Shown: piece after piece, positions 43,544 through 51,599 of the stretch
Numbering within the stretch: the stretch's first letter is position 1
How the letters are laid out: each line of letters opens with the position of its first letter
Assembly (NCBI RefSeq): GCF_000331305.1
Contig: NZ_KB217478.1
Coordinates: 4,418,761 to 4,482,760 of the forward strand
DNA length: 64,000 nucleotides
Source: Calothrix sp. PCC 7103
Lineage (GTDB): Bacteria; Cyanobacteriota; Cyanobacteriia; Cyanobacteriales; Nostocaceae
Direction of reading: 5' to 3'
The notes under the pieces: model-generated
Database searches by the model: none
Told to the model about the DNA's origin: nothing
The model's input: only the letters and a program-made list of their open reading frames with translations
Made by a program: the position numbers and the translations under genes

Positions 43544-44470
43544 TCACTGAATTAATTGTGCCTTACGTTCAAGAATTGTAAGTAACTCTTCTTGTGCATC
43601 TGTAAGATATGTTTTATGCTCTTTACCAAAAAATGCTAACAAGCTATCAGTGGCAGAATCACGGTTTGGTGCAGCATGTAACCGTCGTAACCGTAAAAGT
43701 AAGTCTTGCATGAATTTACATCCATCATCACATAAATTGAGCGATAGTAAATGCTGGATTTTAACTGTATATTCTCCGTCCCAAGTTTCAATTGTACAAG
43801 AATAATCTCCTACATGGGTTATGGCGCCCCAGCATCCAGATTTACCTCTTAAATCTGGATTATTTTTAGGAAGCAAAACACAAATTTCTCCCTCACGATA
43901 TGGGTTAGGTAGCTTTGTTCGCTCACGAATCCGGGTAACAATGTCCTTAACTTGCCGTCCGGATGGCACTTTATTACCTGCTGCTTCCACGGCTTGGTGC
44001 CAACATTCACGTTGTTCCGAAGGTTCTAGTTTAGTTAAAGGTCTAACTTGACATTCATTCGTTGGCAAAATTTGGGAACAATTTGTTCCCAAAAATTCTG
44101 TTCCTTCTATATTTGTTCCTGCAAGGTTATCCACTACCTGCGAACTCGCAATCAAATAATTGACATTACGCCTTGTAAAAGCAAACTTATATTGGCAGTA
44201 CTCTTCAAAATTCTTGTGACTATTCCGATAAAGCTTTTTATCCCTGAGTATTCTTAACGCCCGTCCTGCAACATAAAACGAGCGTTCAACTTGCTTTTCT
44301 AAAATAATACGTTCTTGTTCTTCATCATATGACAGGTCATCAGAATCAATAACTTCAACTTTGACTATTGAACGAGCAGGAGTTACATTATATGGAGCTT
44401 TTGCTTCGCGCGCTCTAAATAAAGTAACTACACTACTCACACCCTTAGCTTGATAGCACGATGCATTCAT
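43544..44470 (-). CDS. Unrecognised protein, DNA-binding-like, accessory-gene type
   Basis: A 308-residue protein from the ATG at 44470 (MNASCYQAKGVSS); an upstream extension to 44530 is AT-rich and unlikely. A helical block (AGRALRILRDKKLYRNSHKN, FEEYCQYKFAFTRRNVNYLI) resembles plasmid/phage DNA-binding proteins. A second segment (VRPLTKLEPSEQRECWHQAV, GNKVPSGRQVKDIVTRIRER) is like ParB-associated helices. A later SH3-like part has EICVLLPKNNPDLRGKSGCW and CTIETWDGEYTVKIQHL. Function unknown; no operon partner. Looks horizontally mobile. Confidence 0.6.
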   Translation of the reverse strand: MNASCYQAKGVSSVVTLFRAREAKAPYNVTPARSIVKVEVIDSDDLSYDEEQERIILEKQVERSFYVAGRALRILRDKKLYRNSHKNFEEYCQYKFAFTRRNVNYLIASSQVVDNLAGTNIEGTEFLGTNCSQILPTNECQVRPLTKLEPSEQRECWHQAVEAAGNKVPSGRQVKDIVTRIRERTKLPNPYREGEICVLLPKNNPDLRGKSGCWGAITHVGDYSCTIETWDGEYTVKIQHLLSLNLCDDGCKFMQDLLLRLRRLHAAPNRDSATDSLLAFFGKEHKTYLTDAQEELLTILERKAQLIQ

Positions 44471-45008
44471 ATTTTTTCTACGAGCAAATTTTATACTATT
44501 TATCTTAATATATATATAGTTATGTATCAAACAAAAATACTTAATAAAATTTATAAATTATACGAGTAAGCTAGTTAGAATATATTAATGAAGCTTTAAA
44601 GGCGAACTTGTCACTTTACACAATATCAAGGGCAGTTGATAATCAAGAAATAAGTCTGAAAGTAATAAATATAGTTTTTTGATGTAAGAATGTAAATATT
44701 TTTACTAAGTTTTTTATAGATTACGTGTTTATTGCAAAAAAAGCGCTGTTTTATAGGGTCGATATAAGTAATTTGTGTAATTTTGATACAGCTTTATACT
44801 TTTTTCTGTGTAGAAGCATTAGACTGGTATAAATAAGTTTGATTTATATTGAGGATTGTTTAATTATTCTCTCAATGCTAAATCTTATTTTAAATCTCTC
44901 TCTTTCTTTCTTTCTTCTCTTCGTGTACTCTGTGTCTCTGTGGTAAAAAAATATATATGGCTGCACAGGCAAGATGCCTGTGCCACAAGATTGATCATAT
45001 AAAGTTTA
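44471..45008. other. Intergenic region ending in two dispersed repeats
   Basis: About 540 bp, AT-rich. At 44895-44950 is a TTTCTTTCTTTCTTCTCTTC plus GTGTACTCTGTGTCTCTGTGG repeat (the ACCACAGAG family), followed by the GCACAGGCA hairpin at 44963-44983. No gene seen; a reading frame crossing the repeats looks spurious. Confidence 0.55.
44963..44983. terminator. GCACAGGCA hairpin, copy 3
   Basis: GCACAGGCA-AGA-TGCCTGTGC, a perfect 9-bp stem 26 bp downstream of the VWA-metallopeptidase stop (minus strand). It may end that operon. Same family as 11228-11249 and 28687-28708. Confidence 0.55.
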
Positions 45009-46793
45009 TTAACTAATTCTAAAAACTTTTCCTTTGGGAACAAAAGGTAGGTACCTTTGTGCGGGAAGTAAAAAAGCGTGTTCTCGGCGTATGTGTAAGC
45101 GGTCACAAAATCCATCAGTAATAATTAGTAACGGACCATCCTTGGGAAAATCTTCTGCTTTTTCTAACATATCGATTCCTGGTTGTAAAACTGTACCACC
45201 TCGACCTTTAACTTGAACTCGTTCTGCAAGAGATTCCGGCGCCATATAACCTTGGTCATAAGCAAATGCATCGCAGAAAACAACCCTTACATAAGGAACG
45301 TCATGAGAAATACTATAACTGGCAATGGCGCCTAAAGCTTTCCCCAATAATTCCTTATCCATTGAGCCAGAAGTATCTAATATTACTCCAAATGTTCGAC
45401 CATATAAGGCACTAGTATCAGGTATGTAACGAGGACGGGGAATATCTGGGGTAGAAGATTGGCGCCGACTGGGACGAGCGTAAGACCTAACTTGAACTAA
45501 AGGCGAAAAATAATTATCAAACCATCTTGCTAGTTCCACATCCCAAGGAATAGGAGGATGATTTAGAGCTTTGATTTCTTCAACTAACCCCAAAGGCAGA
45601 AAACCTCTGTTTTGTTCATGATGATAGATAAGTCCTTGATTTAAACAACGACGGTAAAAATCATCTAGTCCCATACCATCCTCATGAATCCACCAATCTG
45701 GTGTTCCTCCTTCTAAAATGTCACATTGTCCTACACCTCGCAATGTGGCTAGTTTACGGAAGCGACGTAAGTCTGTAACTATTAAGTCATAAATAGCTTC
45801 GGCAGATAACCCTTTCAACTCAGGGTCGTATAATAAACCAAATTTGGGTAATTCTCCTAAACCCATTTCTATTAGCCAGGAATTAATTACATAGTCACAA
45901 GCAACGTTCCAAAAATAGAAGTCTCTTCCTTGGCGCCGTGTATCATGTCTTAATCCTACATGTAGCAACTCATGGGCAATAACAAATCGACATTCTTGGT
46001 CGTCGAGTTTAGCAGCAGGGTTAATAAAAATTTCTTTGTTTTGAATATCAACGGCAGCTACCGAAATATCTAAACTTTGACAAACTAATGGGTCTTCGAT
46101 AATTTCAAAATTCGCTGCTAAGGCGCCTAATAGAGGATAACTGTTAATGAACCATGACTTTGCTCTGTTTGCTGGAGTATCGTTTTTAATATTTGCTCCC
46201 AAATAAGGTTCGCGTCCTGCTGCAACATTTACGGCACTTGTAACAGCACTAATTAACCCTCTGCCAAAGCTAGCCTGCCAGTCAAAGTTACGATTTAGAT
46301 AAGAATTATTATTTTTGGCAGATTCAATAATCATATCAGTAAAGTTGTACCCAGGAATCCCATTGTCACAAAATTCCTGATATAAGCTTTCTTCATTACG
46401 AGTAGAAGCATTTATAGAGAAATTATATTCATCTGGAGCGCGTCCTAATTTTAAATCATTCAGAAATTTAGCTATAAAATAGTTACATGCGGCGTTCCAT
46501 TCTCGAAAATTTGGTCTTTGCTGAAAATGCCCAAAGCCTAAATGCAATAAACAATGAGCTAGTACATATGCCCACTCTTCTTTTAAGCCACGTCTGGTAG
46601 GGTGTACATGAATGGTGCCATTACTTGTAACAACAGCCCAACCCTTGGGTGGACATTGATTTCCTTCTCTACGTATAATATTAGCGTGATAAAATAACTC
46701 TGTAAACATGGGATGCTGCCCAATAATCCCACATCCTTCATTAAAATTTATTAAAGCAATATCCTTGCCTGGTTGATTTTTTTTACTTGCCAT
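45009..46793 (-). CDS. VWA-like metallopeptidase (DUF2201-type) with duplicated peptidase domain
   Basis: A 594-residue protein. The first domain (about 20-125) has AHCLLHLGFGHF with HC in place of the catalytic HE (residues 80-89), then WNAACNYFIAKFLNDLKLGR. The second (about 215-335) has intact AHELLHVGLRHD (HELLH at 274-278, H283) and FWNVACDYVINSWLIEMGLG, clearly homologous to the first. A VWA-like domain follows (FGVILDTSGSMDKELLGKAL, MIDAS DTSGS at 473-477; LLIITDGFCDRL). It is coupled by an 11-bp overlap to a MoxR ATPase. A metal-dependent process acting with that ATPase is likely; the substrate is unknown. Confidence 0.85.
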   Translation of the reverse strand: MASKKNQPGKDIALINFNEGCGIIGQHPMFTELFYHANIIRREGNQCPPKGWAVVTSNGTIHVHPTRRGLKEEWAYVLAHCLLHLGFGHFQQRPNFREWNAACNYFIAKFLNDLKLGRAPDEYNFSINASTRNEESLYQEFCDNGIPGYNFTDMIIESAKNNNSYLNRNFDWQASFGRGLISAVTSAVNVAAGREPYLGANIKNDTPANRAKSWFINSYPLLGALAANFEIIEDPLVCQSLDISVAAVDIQNKEIFINPAAKLDDQECRFVIAHELLHVGLRHDTRRQGRDFYFWNVACDYVINSWLIEMGLGELPKFGLLYDPELKGLSAEAIYDLIVTDLRRFRKLATLRGVGQCDILEGGTPDWWIHEDGMGLDDFYRRCLNQGLIYHHEQNRGFLPLGLVEEIKALNHPPIPWDVELARWFDNYFSPLVQVRSYARPSRRQSSTPDIPRPRYIPDTSALYGRTFGVILDTSGSMDKELLGKALGAIASYSISHDVPYVRVVFCDAFAYDQGYMAPESLAERVQVKGRGGTVLQPGIDMLEKAEDFPKDGPLLIITDGFCDRLHIRREHAFLLPAQRYLPFVPKGKVFRIS

Positions 46794-47847
46794 TTTCTTT
46801 TTGCACCAAACGCGGCAAATCTCTAACTATTTCTACCATGAGCCAACTGGGTAAAGCATCACCTTTTTCTCCCAAAGCAACAATCATTTGTGCTATCTCT
46901 AAGCTAATAGACGCAAGGTCTTTGAGCAGACTTTTTGCACGATGAGCTAAATCTTTTTGACTACCTGTGGCTATTTTTTGTTCTTGAGGTAATTCTTTAA
47001 TAAGTTGCGCGCGTAGTGACTGTGCCAAGAAATATAAAACATCTCTATCTTCTGGCTTTGTCGGCCAACCAATATCTCCTTTGAGAATAGCGCTTAGTTG
47101 ATACTTACTTTTAATTTGTTTAATAAAGCCTTTAAATTGGGTTGCATGGTGAGGAGATAAACAGCCAATAGCTAAAACTTCCAGCCAATCATCGGTAATA
47201 CGTTCGCCAAATTCATGCAGAGCATCGCTTAACATGTGCCAAGAGCGTGGTGTCGAAAAAGTTTCTTCATGTTTGGGAGGTTGACTCCACAAATGGTCAG
47301 GACGAGTTTGGATATATTCAATGACCCAAGGATGAATATTATTATTTTTCGCCCATTCTAACCAATCCCGATGGGAAGCTTTTAAATGGACGTGAATCAT
47401 CCGGTTGAGCAAAGCAGAAGACATCGGCTTAACAATTGCATTATCAGATGCACGATTTCCGGCGCCAATTACAATAGAACCTGCAGGAAGATTATACTCA
47501 CCAATTCGACGTTCGTGAATTAAACTATAAAATGCTTTCTGTACTTCGTGAGAACAAGCATTTAGTTCGTCTAAGAACAAACAGTACGGTTCCTCACGAG
47601 CAATTATTCTTGGCGGACAGAAGCGACTAGTTCCATCTATAATTTGCGGTACACCAATTAAATCTTCCGGCGCCAGTTGACTACCGAGTAATGAAACACA
47701 CGGTATTCCAACCTCTTTTGCAAACTCTTCAACCAAAGATGATTTACCTATTCCTGGCGCCCCCCAAATAAACACTGGTCTTACTACAGCCACATTTAGC
47801 AGAAATTCAGATAATTGTTTTTGGGTAAGTGCAATTGCTGGGTTCAT
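46783..47847 (-). CDS. MoxR-type AAA+ ATPase
   Basis: A 354-residue ATPase. Walker A is WGAPGIGKSS (about 28-37), Walker B LFLDELNAC (D93, E94), sensor 1 IGAGNRASDN, and the arginine-finger region LLNRMIHVHLKAS. MoxR ATPases work with VWA proteins to remodel or assemble other complexes. It is the first gene of a two-gene operon; its 3' end overlaps the VWA-metallopeptidase start by 11 bp. Cytoplasmic. Confidence 0.92.
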   Translation of the reverse strand: MNPAIALTQKQLSEFLLNVAVVRPVFIWGAPGIGKSSLVEEFAKEVGIPCVSLLGSQLAPEDLIGVPQIIDGTSRFCPPRIIAREEPYCLFLDELNACSHEVQKAFYSLIHERRIGEYNLPAGSIVIGAGNRASDNAIVKPMSSALLNRMIHVHLKASHRDWLEWAKNNNIHPWVIEYIQTRPDHLWSQPPKHEETFSTPRSWHMLSDALHEFGERITDDWLEVLAIGCLSPHHATQFKGFIKQIKSKYQLSAILKGDIGWPTKPEDRDVLYFLAQSLRAQLIKELPQEQKIATGSQKDLAHRAKSLLKDLASISLEIAQMIVALGEKGDALPSWLMVEIVRDLPRLVQKENGK

Positions 47848-48059
47848 TAAATAAAAAATTGTATAATTTTATATCATTAACAATAGTATTTTTCTTTACA
47901 ATAACTTGCCAGAGTGATATTACGGTTAAATGCAGTTACAAAAATAATATAAAAATAATATAACTTATTAAAGCTATTAAGGCTTGTTTAAAATTGCCTT
48001 TAACTTGCGCTTAATGGCTTATAAAAGATATACTTTAAAAACCCTAGCAAAATTTATAC

Positions 48060-48245
48060 ATGACAACTTACAAATGTACGCGCAATAAACCTTATATTGA
48101 CGACGTTGCACGCAAAACTGAAACTAGCGCTCGCCAGGGGCACTATATCGAAGCTAATTCTATAGAAGAAGCAATAGCACAAATGGAAAAAAGATTTCCA
48201 AATGAAAAAAATATAGGATTTACTGCTGAAGAGTGGGAAGATTAG
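48060..48245 (+). CDS. Small conserved protein, unknown function
   Basis: A 61-residue protein: MTTYKCTRNKPYIDDVARKT, then HYIEANSIEEAIAQMEKRFP. The pattern of a short strand followed by an amphipathic helix recalls small cyanobacterial proteins of unknown role. No signal peptide or membrane helix. It is convergent with hypE, overlapping its stop codon by 4 bp. Confidence 0.55.
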   Translation: MTTYKCTRNKPYIDDVARKTETSARQGHYIEANSIEEAIAQMEKRFPNEKNIGFTAEEWED

Positions 48246-49312
48246 CAAATTCTAGGCAATTGGTCTCCTACTAACATATCAACAATCCGTTCGGCGCCAA
48301 AACCTGTCTTTAATAAAACAATTCCTGCGGGTGAGTCAATTATTTCTCCAACTATACGCGAGTTTAGACCTGCAGGATGTGATTTCATTGCTGATAAGAC
48401 TTTATCAGCGTCTTCACGTTTGACGACAACTACTAGTTTTCCTTCGTTGGCCAAATACAAAGGGTCGAAACCTAGAATTTCACATACACCCTTAACTTCT
48501 TCTTTGACTGGTATCGCTGCTTCATCAAGACGAATACCCACATTAGCACTTGAAGCAAATTCATTTAAAACTGTTGCTAAACCACCACGTGTAACATCCC
48601 GCATTGCATGAATATCAGGACACGCTTCAATTATAGTGGCGACTAAATCATTCAAAGGCTGGCAGTCACTCTCTATATTACTATCCAACGCTAACTCACC
48701 ACGTGCAATTAATATAGCTGTACCATGATTACCCAATTCTCCGTTAATTAGGACTACATCACCAGGTCGAATATTTTGGGTAGATATATTTACTTTATTA
48801 GATATTACTCCAATACCAGTTGTATTAATAAATATTTTATCTACGGAGCCTTTCGGCACGACTTTTGTATCACCTGTGACTATTTGTACACCTACTTTAA
48901 TTGCAGCATTTTGCATACTTTTTACAATACGCCTTAGTGTTTCTACTGGAAATCCTTCTTCTAAAATGAAGCTACAACTTAGATATAAAGGCTTGGCACC
49001 GCTAACAGCTAGATCATTGACTGTGCCATTTATTGCTAACTCACCAATATCACTACCCGGAAAAAATAACGGGTCTACAACGTAGGAATCAGTAGTGAAG
49101 GCAAGTTTATCACCATGTTGCATTAAAGCAGCTATATTAAAAGTTGCTTGGTCTTCAAGTGGCGCCAAATATGAGTTATTAAATGTATTAACAAAAATAT
49201 CATCGATTAAATCGCGCATAGCTTTACCACCACTGCCATGCGCTAGGGTTATATTTTTATCTCGTAATTGAGTGCGTTTATTAAGTCTAATACTGTAATC
49301 CAGGTTTTTCAT
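48242..49312 (-). CDS. hypE: Hydrogenase maturation protein HypE
   Basis: A 356-residue ATP-dependent dehydratase that makes the cyanide ligands of the NiFe active site together with HypF. NITLAHGSGGKAMRDLIDDI, FTTDSYVVDPLFFPGSDIGE, MRDVTRGGLATVLNEFA and the C-terminal acceptor motif PRIC (thiocarbamate Cys356) are diagnostic. It stands apart from hypA-hypB by 7.6 kb of accessory DNA; hypF, hypC and hypD are not in the window. Confidence 0.97.
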   Translation of the reverse strand: MKNLDYSIRLNKRTQLRDKNITLAHGSGGKAMRDLIDDIFVNTFNNSYLAPLEDQATFNIAALMQHGDKLAFTTDSYVVDPLFFPGSDIGELAINGTVNDLAVSGAKPLYLSCSFILEEGFPVETLRRIVKSMQNAAIKVGVQIVTGDTKVVPKGSVDKIFINTTGIGVISNKVNISTQNIRPGDVVLINGELGNHGTAILIARGELALDSNIESDCQPLNDLVATIIEACPDIHAMRDVTRGGLATVLNEFASSANVGIRLDEAAIPVKEEVKGVCEILGFDPLYLANEGKLVVVVKREDADKVLSAMKSHPAGLNSRIVGEIIDSPAGIVLLKTGFGAERIVDMLVGDQLPRIC

Positions 49313-49327
49313 GTGTATGCAGGACGA

Positions 49328-50653
49328 TTAACTAAAAATTGCAAACTGTGCTTTACCTTGCTGTTTGGCACGGTACATCGCAATATCCGCATCGTGGAGC
49401 AAATTCCCTGGTTCTTCATGATTTTTTGAACTTAAGGCAATTCCAATACTAGCGGTAGTAATAAGCTCGTGTCCGTTAAGGTGTAATGGTTGTTTGAGAG
49501 ATTCTTGAATGCGTCTTGCTACACTTGTTGCCAAGTGTACGTTCTTAATGTCTTCCAGTAACACCGCAAATTCATCACCTCCAAACCGAGCAACGGTGTC
49601 ACCACTTCGTACACACGAGTTTAACCGAGAAGCGACATGAACTAGTAAATCATCCCCCATCGAATGTCCGTAACGGTCATTAATTCCTTTAAAACCATCT
49701 AAATCTAAAAACATGACGGCAAAATGATAATTATTCCTTCTTTTTGCACGCTCGAAAGCTTGCCTTAAGCGGTCTAAGAATAAAACTCGATTTGGTAATG
49801 ATGTTAATGCATCGTAAAAAGCGTTGCGTACTAAATGCTCTTCCTTTTGTTTACGCTGCGATATATCTTGAAATACTATAACGGTGCCTGTAATATTACC
49901 ATCTCGGTCGCGAATTGGAGCTACATTGTCCCCAATAGGAATCAAATCACCGTTCTTATTGATTAACATGCAGTTTTCTGGCAAATTTAAAACTTGACCC
50001 TGCGCTAGGGCCTGCCTTACCAAGTAATCGATTTCTTCTCCTGTATCATTATCTACTAAGTTCAATACTTGTGTAATGTGTTTTCCAATAACTTCTTCTT
50101 CTTTCCAACCAGTTAGAGTCTCTGCAATTCGGTTCATTACTTGCACGTCTCCACTGATACCAGTAATAACTACGGCGCTACCCATACTGTTAATAACTGA
50201 CAGCATCTGCTGCTGTTCTACTTCAAATTTAGTTTCAATATGATGCTTATAAAGTGCCATTTCTACAGCGTTATGTAAATCTTTTTCTGCAAACGGTTTA
50301 AATATATGACTAAACGGTTCGCTCCGGCGATGATATAAATTCGGTTGTAACGTATACTCCATTAAATATAATACTGGTATGTGAAAGTTTGTCCGGATAA
50401 TCTTACCTGCTGCTATCGCATCAATATCACCAGCCAAGCAGATGTCCATTAATACTAAATTAGGCTGCGTTTCTGCTACCTTTTGAATAGCTGCTTTCCC
50501 TGAATCAATTATATCTGAAACCGCATATCCTAATTTCTGCAAACTATTCCTAATGTCTATTGCGAGAACTCTAGAGTCCTCTACAACTAGGATTTTTGGG
50601 CAGTCCATACTAAAGTTACCTGCTTGAATCGGTTCAGATGCGATTAACGACAC
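49328..50653 (-). CDS. Response regulator with PAS and GGDEF domains (diguanylate cyclase)
   Basis: A 441-residue protein. The receiver domain (about 20-135) reads ILVVEDSRVLAIDIRNSLQK with phospho-acceptor LVLMD, and FKPF; the usual Thr/Ser before the last strand appears as Met (PVLYLMEYTL). A PAS domain follows (about 150-265, GSAVVITGISGDVQVMNRIA), then GGDEF with ARFGGDEFAVLLED and intact signature, so c-di-GMP synthesis is expected. Cytoplasmic. The partner kinase is unknown. It starts 15 bp after the hypE gene on the same strand but is probably independent. Confidence 0.93.
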   Translation of the reverse strand: MSLIASEPIQAGNFSMDCPKILVVEDSRVLAIDIRNSLQKLGYAVSDIIDSGKAAIQKVAETQPNLVLMDICLAGDIDAIAAGKIIRTNFHIPVLYLMEYTLQPNLYHRRSEPFSHIFKPFAEKDLHNAVEMALYKHHIETKFEVEQQQMLSVINSMGSAVVITGISGDVQVMNRIAETLTGWKEEEVIGKHITQVLNLVDNDTGEEIDYLVRQALAQGQVLNLPENCMLINKNGDLIPIGDNVAPIRDRDGNITGTVIVFQDISQRKQKEEHLVRNAFYDALTSLPNRVLFLDRLRQAFERAKRRNNYHFAVMFLDLDGFKGINDRYGHSMGDDLLVHVASRLNSCVRSGDTVARFGGDEFAVLLEDIKNVHLATSVARRIQESLKQPLHLNGHELITTASIGIALSSKNHEEPGNLLHDADIAMYRAKQQGKAQFAIFS

Positions 50654-51066
50654 GAACCATCACGGGCGAGAAAATAATTCTATCATAATCAATCTCCATA
50701 CTGCTTAATCTGTCGTTAGTACAAAGTTCAGCAGAATATTATATTAAGCAATTTGGGTTCAATTAACCGTTAATTTAGGCACTTACCTCTAATCTATCTG
50801 TGCAATCATTATCAACTTTTTCAACCTATATTCAGCATGTACTTGTATAAAACATATCATAGTTGCTTTATAATTTATTACCTCATAAATACAATAATAC
50901 TCGGTTTTTACTTAGCTAAATAAAAATATTATATTAACATATAATTTAGTTATGTGTTGATTTGATATACTTCTCCCGCCAAAAGAACATTATTCATACA
51001 CTAACAAAATATGAACCAAACACTTGCAAGTGAAGTGGTATTTTGAATACAGCTTTAATGTATAAA
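50654..51066. other. AT-rich intergenic region
   Basis: About 410 bp between co-directional genes. The promoter of the GGDEF gene should lie here. No RNA, operator or repeat recognised apart from the folB terminator that follows. Confidence 0.4.
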
Positions 51067-51094
51067 AAAACCGGGTTAACATTAAACCCGGTTT
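51067..51094 (-). terminator. Intrinsic terminator of folB
   Basis: On the minus strand, AAACCGGGTTT-AATGTT-AACCCGGTTT forms a long stem followed by a run of T residues. It lies 34 bp downstream of the folB stop. The arms belong to the AAACCGGGTTT palindrome family also seen at 61839-61870. Confidence 0.9.
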
Positions 51095-51127
51095 GCTGAA
51101 CAACTTTTTTTGTTTAGTAATAAAACT

Positions 51128-51490
51128 TTAAACTCTAGTTCGAGTCACCTCGAGACTGATTTTGCCTCCAAAATCAGGAATCGGTGCCGCTGGTTTACTG
51201 AGAATCACTTGTACTTGGGTAATAGAATGACATTCGGCTAAAATAGACTCTGCAATTGTCGCTATTAACTTTTCAATCAATGCGAACTTGGATGTTTGTA
51301 TTAAATGCTTCACTAAACTAATTACAGTACGGTAATCTAAAGTATCCTCAATGACATCCGTTTTTCCTGCCTTCGAGATATCCAGCCACAACTTAACATC
51401 TACTTCAAACCACTGTCCTAGCACTTGCTCCTCTGGCAGGTACCCAGTGTAACCATAAGCACGAATACCTGTAACATGAATGTTGTCCAT
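51128..51490 (-). CDS. folB: Dihydroneopterin aldolase
   Basis: A 120-residue folate-pathway aldolase: MDNIHVTGIRAYGYTGYLPE, the EEQVLGQWFEVDVKLWLD strand, DVIEDTLDYRTVISLVKHLI and the C-terminal PAAPIPDFGGKISLEV. It is divergent from menD; the 109-bp gap holds both promoters. Clear intrinsic terminator downstream. Confidence 0.95.
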   Translation of the reverse strand: MDNIHVTGIRAYGYTGYLPEEQVLGQWFEVDVKLWLDISKAGKTDVIEDTLDYRTVISLVKHLIQTSKFALIEKLIATIAESILAECHSITQVQVILSKPAAPIPDFGGKISLEVTRTRV

Positions 51491-51599
51491 ATATTATGTC
51501 AAAACTTTAAATTGCCTGGTTGGATTGTAATAGGTATTGGGTAATGGTAATCAAGTACTAGATACTAGATAAAGCAATATTGATTTCACCACTGCCAAA

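Noticed and set aside
44885-45115. Minus-strand 76-codon frame over the VWA gene's end
   Set aside because: It crosses two dispersed repeats (ACCACAGAG and GCACAGGCA types) and overlaps the true gene in another frame. Composition follows the repeats.
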